64,000 nt of DNA from Desmodus rotundus (lineage: Eukaryota > Chordata > Mammalia > Chiroptera > Phyllostomidae): the NCBI RefSeq assembly GCF_022682495.2, contig NC_071396.1, positions 20,705,735-20,769,734 of the forward strand, read 5' to 3'. Numbering within the stretch: position 1 is the first letter of the stretch; the number at the start of each line of letters is the position of its first letter. A program made the position numbers and the translations under genes. Under the pieces are notes generated by a model. That model was not told the origin of the DNA. It did not search any database and saw only the letters and a program-made list of their open reading frames with translations. Below, piece by piece: positions 58,957 through 64,000 of the stretch.

Positions 58957-59216
58957 TCAGTGGTTCGCGGGGCCATCAGCGTCGGCAGGCGATGGAGGGG
59001 TGACAAAGGGCTCGTCCTGCTTCTGATCCTCCTTCAGGCCGGCCGCCTGGTCTGCGATGGAGGAGAAGGACAGCTGGTCATGCTCCATGATGTGCGCCTG
59101 GTCCTCGTCCTTGTCCTTTTTCACGTAGAACATTTTCCTGAATTTTTTCAGCTCGTGGAGCTCACAGAAGGTTTCCAGGACGACCAGCATGGCAATGAGG
59201 CCAAGCAGCAGGTAGC
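58957..59216 (-). CDS. KCNK1: KCNK1 last coding exon (TM4 and cytosolic C terminus)
   Basis: Final coding exon. The acceptor ctctccacag (minus strand) precedes GC, which completes the Cys251 codon split with exon 2; the frame then runs 85 codons to a TGA at 58957-58959. It encodes TM4 (about residues 252-270, including Leu261 of the hydrophobic cuff) and the cytosolic tail ending DGPANH, as in other mammals. The Lys at residue 274, reported as a SUMO site in human TWIK-1, is present. The sorting motif known in human as Ile293-Ile294 reads Ile-Met. The distal tail (about 318-331) is the most changed part and is proline-rich. With exon 2 and an exon 1 of the usual 119 codons the protein would be 336 residues, the normal length. 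Confidence 0.96.
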
Positions 59217-60908
59217 CTGTGGAGAGGAACGTGTGTTTCAGTGGGGTCCTTTCAGGGTAAACTGAGTCACACCACAAAGTGCCGGGGGATGGATGAATAA
59301 ATGCGTCTCTGATTTCTAGGAACACCCTGGCTTCCAGAGCTCAAAGAGGAGGGACCCTGAGAAGACTGAGGCCTGACTTCCACAAAATTGGACGATTCAG
59401 ACTCACATGGTGCAATTTTTGAGAATAAAAAAATAGTTGGGGCTGGTGTGGAATTGTCGGAGGGAGAACACTGTGCTTACCCAAGGGAAACCTCTGGGGG
59501 GCGCTCTCCACCTCCCATGTATCCGCAGTGGCTCCCAAAAGGCCAGCGACATTTTAGAAGAGTTTTGCTTTATCGCAAGTGCTCTCAACAGAGCCGGCCA
59601 CCTTGGAGGCTCCCAGTACTCCCACCCTTACCCCCTACAGAACGAGAAGTTCAGCGACAGAAATTACAGTTTTACAGACGACGATTCCTTTCAGAACCGA
59701 CGTAGATATTAAACAGCTCTGTGCGCGGCTAGTTACCCTTCCACCGCGGTCCTGCAGCCGAGTGGGCTTTCATCATGTGACCGTCTTTTATTTATTTATT
59801 TCTTCGGGGCACATGGACCGTGCATCGACAACCTCTACCAGCGTCTCACTCCAAGAGCCTAAGACAACCTGTTGCTTTAGGTAAACTGCTATTCCTTGAA
59901 ATCTGTGATGGGAACCAGGTAACTTTAAGTCAGTTTCTACCCATTTAAAATCAGTTTTCAGAAAAAAAAAAATTCATCCTGGAAAAGGAACAGAACATGA
60001 AAACTCTAAGAACAAAATTCCCAATTTCATGTCCCAGTGGTATGGTGTTTGAGATTTTCAAGAAAATACATGGGCAGGAAAGCTAGAATCGGCAGCATAC
60101 TAGGAATAAGGAGACTGATTATCTTAAGTATGTAAAGTAACAGTTTTAGTGCCTTTCGAATTTGGCTATTAGGGGTTGATTATAGAGCATATTTTAGAAA
60201 TAGCAAAACATTGTTAATCAAACTAGTTGGCAAGTCCCTCCTTTTTCCCTTGGTCCATCATTTAGTCCAACTCTTCACTGCTGCCAAGAACACCCATGGG
60301 TTTTCTGACAAAAGCTGGAGGAGTCTCTCCTATCCACAAACAACATACCTTTGGGAACACCTAGGCGGACTGCCTAGAAAATCCACGCCCCACGTGACAA
60401 CCGGTCTTAAATGCTCTGCAAGGACCCAGTATTATGTGAGGAACTGAGCAAGTCAAACTGCTGGGCAAAGTTTATACCACCCGAATTCACACGAGAAAAA
60501 CAGAGCTAACCAACATTCCATAGAAATGTATTCAACTTCCCTGAGTCGTGAAAAAATTAAAGCAAACTAAGGAGGTAGCGCTTTACCTAACATATGGAGT
60601 GAAAGGAGATTTGTTTATCAGTGCAGTGACATGTACCACAGGGCTCCTAGAATGCCACCAGCCCAGTGCCAGCCTGCCACAAGTACAGAGTTCTGGAGTC
60701 CTGGGGACTCGTGACGGCATTTGGAAGGCGCTGGGTCAGTTTGTCCTGTGAGTCACCAAAAGGCACATTCCCTTTGAGCCAGAAATCCCACTTCTTGGAA
60801 AAGTATCAAAGTAGAAAGGTGTATACATACAAACATATTTACTGAGGTTATTTACAATGTTTCACGCACACCGGAGAGCGGGGAGCGGGAGCAGGCCCCG
60901 GTACTCAC
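59217..60908 (-). other. KCNK1 intron 2
   Basis: Intron of 1692 bp with a GTGAGTAC donor next to 60909 and a ctctccacag acceptor next to 59216, both read on the minus strand. No SINE or LINE copy was recognised inside it; open frames on either strand show no similarity to a known family. Confidence 0.9.
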
Positions 60909-61304
60909 ACGTGATCCCGATCTTGTAGAGCTCTCGGAATTTCTGGTTGTAGCCCTCTCCCGGGACATAATCCCCCAGGCCGATGGTGCTCAGGGAGATG
61001 AAGCAGAAGTAAAAGGACTCCAGGAAGTTCCAGTCGTCCTCCAGGACGGAGAACACGGCGGCCGGGATGAAAAAGAAGCAGGACACGGTGACGAGCCCCA
61101 GCAGCACGGCGTGCACGATGGCCACCGCCTGCTTGGAGAAGCCCCAGCGGATGTGGAAGTAGAGGACCGGCCTGCGGGTGACGTGCACGGTGATGCGCTG
61201 GACCACCGCCGTCAGGAAGAGCAGGGTGAACGGGATGCCGATGACGGAGTAGATGATGCAGAAGGCCTTTCCCCCGTCTGACAAGGGCACCGTGTGGCCA
61301 TAAC
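60909..61304 (-). CDS. KCNK1: KCNK1 exon 2 (TWIK-1 two-pore-domain potassium channel)
   Basis: Second coding exon of TWIK-1, a weakly inward-rectifying K+ channel subunit that dimerises in the plasma membrane and recycling endosomes. The 396 bp begin with GT after an acceptor ending ctcgcag (minus strand) and end with T before a GTGAGTAC donor, so Gly119 and Cys251 are split codons. Using human numbering, which fits the lengths exactly, it encodes residues 120-250: the end of pore loop 1 (Tyr-Gly completing the T-x-GYG filter), TM2 with Leu146, a basic cytosolic stretch (RRPVLYFH), TM3, and pore loop 2 with the family-typical TIGLG filter at 225-229. No stop or frameshift is visible. The residues match my memory of human TWIK-1 almost completely. 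Exon 1 (N terminus, TM1, cap domain) lies beyond the right edge. Confidence 0.96.
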
Positions 61305-62650
61305 CTGCGAGGAGAGCAAGGGGGGCGGAAGGCACTTTTAAATAAGACACACCTGCTGCCCATCTCTGTTCCTCCGGAACTAGAAGGGCTAAGCATCAGG
61401 TCTGACGCCGCAGAAGCTCACTGTAATTGTCATCACAGTGAATTCCACGTTGGAGGCCGTGCCATTGGGAAGCCGCCCCTACGTGTAAAATCTTAGCAGC
61501 TGTCTGGTTTCCAGTTCATTGTCAGGCTGAAGCAGCAGTTCTGTGTGCTGAGTGAGGGCCCCACCAGGGAAAACACATCACAGGACACCTACTTCTCCAG
61601 GCTGGAGCAACCTCCTCCCATGCTGCCCCCCACCCCCACAAGGATCCTTCTTAGTGTCCAAATGCCAGGCTACACTCACATCCAAAACAGACTGCTCACC
61701 ATGTATGCTCACAGAGACTGCTGCAGGTGGAGGTGGGCGGCTAGGGCCGGGCTACCAGGGCCCAGCGGGAGCGAGGGTGAGGTGGGCTCGGGAAGACGCA
61801 GACCGCAAACAAGAGGGAGAAAAGGAAGACTAAAACACAGCACCTCACAGCCTCGAGCACTTCTTTTAAACTATTCTGCTCAGTTATCTGGCTAAATGGC
61901 ACATTCAGAACACTATCTCTTCCCTCTTGCTCATTTCCGTAGGGTCTCGGATGCCATCACTTCCAGAAAACAAACATTAAAAACACACCCGTTAGGGCCA
62001 ATGGTCGCAGCAAACATTCGTTTCACTTCCCACCAGGTCCCAGCCACTCCCAACTCCGGTCAGTCCCCCACCCGCCAGCCAGAGCGCACCGCCAGGCCTG
62101 GGCCCAGTGCCGACTTAAGGAATCCCACCAGCACTTCGACCCGGAAGGACCGACCCATCTGAACCAGTCTGTTCGGGGAAAAAAACACCTAAAAGCATTT
62201 TTTTGTGAGTGAAATTAGATTCTGAAAAATCGTCACATCTGCAATTATAATTGAAAGGTGGTTTCAAAATCTGACTTATAAAATATATCCATCCTGCTTA
62301 AAAAGAAATGACTCTGAATAATACTCAGCTACAGATAATCCAAATTCTCTGCTTCATCCCACCCCCTGGGTGAGGCCCAGTGGCCACACGTCTTCCCTGG
62401 TTCCCGTATGCACAGCAGCTGCCTGGCGGTCAGGGTCACTGATCTGCGTCCCAGAAGGCAGGATGGTTACAAACTAGCCGCAAGGAGCCCAGGAGCGCCC
62501 TGAAATCGTGTGCAACGTGCACACCTAAACACACGTGCATTTTTCCGTGGAGTGATCCCAGAGCTTAGACTCTCAGAAGGGCTACGAACCATGGTTCTGA
62601 GCACCAGCCCGCTGCTCCTGGGGTCCTGCCACGAGTGCAGCGTGGTTAAC

Positions 62651-62789
62651 GGGGGCGCAGGGCACGCTGCAGGACCCGGAAAACAGAAACGAATAATCAC
62701 GGGGGCGCTGGGCATGCTGCAGGACGCGGAGAACGGTAATGAATAATCACGGGGGCGCAGGCACGCCGCAGGACGCGGAGAACGGTAAC
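62651..62789. repeat. 50-bp tandem repeat, about 2.8 units, in KCNK1 intron 1
   Basis: Units begin at 62651, 62701 and 62751, each with gggggcgc, and share a 'gctgcaggacgcggagaacgg' type core with a few substitutions. The period is exactly 50 bp. The tract is GC- and CpG-rich compared with its flanks. Confidence 0.9.
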
Positions 62790-63777
62790 AGGAGGGCGGT
62801 GGAGGCAGGCTGGATGATGCCTACGAAAGTTAGCAGGATCAAAACTACGTGACCGAGGAAGGACACTGCACGCTGAGTGAAGCAGCTTACGTCACAGAGG
62901 ACCAGCCAATCAGAGCTCGACGATGCCGGTAACTGAGGAAGGAAGTTCTATTGGTCAGAGATGCGTGGAAACAGAACCTGAAAATGGAAGTTTATTTCAC
63001 CATAACAAAGGCAACTGGAAAGCGATCCCCAAATAGGGTTAGGAGACTTTGACCAGGAGACAAGAGCACTCAGGCAGAAGTTGGGGGGAGTCTGGGGCAG
63101 CGGGCTCAACTTCAGCAGGAACTGTGTAGGGGAGACAAGATTAGCTGAATCAGTGCCACTGGGTAAAAAGCCTTCAAATCCACGATTTTATAATGTTTCT
63201 TTAGAGCATTTTTATAAGTGATCTTTCCTGAGAGTATATATAACACACTGATTTTAACCCAGCCTACCTCTTCCAATAAATTACATGACTCTGATTCCAG
63301 TAGTAAGTAAATAAATTTGTAGTTTGAAAATACCTTAGGATGTCATTTTTACTCTCAGATGATGATAGCTCTTTTTATTAGAATGAACTAAATCTCCGTT
63401 TACTTCAATGCTCTCTCCAAGCAATAGAGAGAATCGTTTTTAAGACTCTGGAGACGGCTCTCTGCTGTAACTGTGTTAGGCCAGTAACACGTTCCCACCC
63501 TAAAACCACCAGCGTGCACATCTTTACTGGACACCGCTTCTCCTGATGCCTACATGGTCTCGTGAACACAAAGTAAATGTCAACTTCCCAGCTCATTTGC
63601 ATTCCCACACCTTCACTGCTGCCCCGCGGAAAACCTCCCTCGCTGCACGGGGTGCTGGGCTTCCTCTGCAATAGACACCTCGGTGCTCAGGTGGGGACCC
63701 CAGTCCTGCGGAACGTCAGAGAGGGGTGCAGAATTTACTCAAGTGCACCCAGTTGAATCCCCAGATAAATCATAAAG

Positions 63778-63936
63778 CAGGGGTCACATCACCTGGGGCC
63801 ACATCACCCTCGCAGTTTCCTTCAAAGGGCGGAAATAACTTTAGGACTGTATAAATGTAACCACTCCTTAACTACAGGCAAGGAGCTCGGTGCTGTGGCC
63901 GGATTTGGCCCGCGGGCCTTGCGTTTGCCACCTGTG
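63778..63936. mobile_element. Non-autonomous hAT-type element
   Basis: Element of 159 bp starting CAGGGG and ending CACCTGTG, flanked by TCATAAAG (63770-63777) and TCCTAAAG (63937-63944), a 7/8 match that fits a hAT 8-bp target duplication. Its interior (aactttaggactgtataaatg, ccactccttaact, gcccgcgggcctt) matches the element at 29237-29431 in reverse orientation, so the two are copies of one family. This copy is about 35 bp shorter. Confidence 0.8.
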
Positions 63937-64000
63937 TCCTAAAGCAAAACTTATATTTTAAAATCTTATAATCATATTAAAATCTATCACAAACCATGAA

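Larger units (their letters stand above)
61305..64000 (-). other. KCNK1 intron 1 (3' part)
   Basis: Sequence upstream of the exon 2 acceptor on the minus strand, so the 3' portion of a long first intron. It holds a three-unit 50-bp tandem repeat (62651-62789) and a hAT-type element (63778-63936), annotated separately. Nothing else was recognised. Confidence 0.8.

Noticed and set aside
60862..60908. Extension of the KCNK1 exon 2 frame past the donor
   Set aside because: The open frame reads on through GTGAGTAC into intron 2; the donor and the matching acceptor at 59216 restore the known protein, so the extension is intronic.
61305..61350. Upstream start codons before exon 2
   Set aside because: The in-frame Met lies in intron 1 upstream of a clear acceptor. 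The true start is in exon 1, outside the window.

Overview
The window is mammalian nuclear DNA, most probably from a bat of the suborder Yangochiroptera. Twelve near-complete copies and one fragment of a tRNA-derived SINE of about 200 bp are present, with the VES-type signature: a tRNA-like head, a GGTTCGATTCC-type B box, the phrases 'cagtcagggcaca' and 'aggcaaccacacattgatg', and a CT-rich then A-rich tail. Short hAT-type DNA transposons with recognisable 8-bp target duplications fit the DNA-transposon activity known in bats. The bat family cannot be decided from this sequence.

The only protein-coding gene recognised with confidence is KCNK1 (TWIK-1 two-pore-domain K+ channel), at the right end on the minus strand. 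Exon 2 (60909-61304) and the coding part of the last exon (58957-59216) have intact splice sites and an intact frame, followed by a 3' UTR of roughly 1 kb. Exon 1 lies beyond position 64000. The di-isoleucine endocytosis motif known from human TWIK-1 reads Ile-Met here.

Region by region. 1-16 kb: old LINE-1 ends, MIR and VES SINEs, and a 53-bp minisatellite. 16.9-18.8 kb: a 262-bp hAT element with a perfect target duplication, then a LINE-1 with a 5' inversion. 4.1-5.0 kb and 21.8-22.6 kb: two copies of an unidentified ~815-bp sequence in opposite orientation, about 95% alike in the core. 25.3-26.7 kb: an old LINE-1 ORF2 carrying a short young LINE-1 tail. 28.2-32.3 kb: a nested structure in which a class I endogenous retrovirus (5' LTR, tRNA-Phe-type primer site, broken gag) was hit by a hAT element and by a complete half-LINE-1 (HAL1-like, ORF1 only) with a 16-bp target duplication. 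33.2-33.4 kb: a long GGAA/GGGA tract. 37.7 kb: a 5S rRNA retropseudogene fragment. 40.1-40.4 kb: a terminal-inverted-repeat element related to one at 8.6 kb. 53.5-54.9 kb: a CpG island with no recognised gene, about 3.1 kb beyond the inferred KCNK1 polyadenylation region (4.1 kb beyond its stop codon). 58-64 kb: KCNK1.

Apart from KCNK1, almost all open frames are chance or repeat-derived. The most interesting items are the HAL1-like element with its intact but internally shortened ORF1, the inverted unidentified duplication, the orphan CpG island and the KCNK1 motif change.
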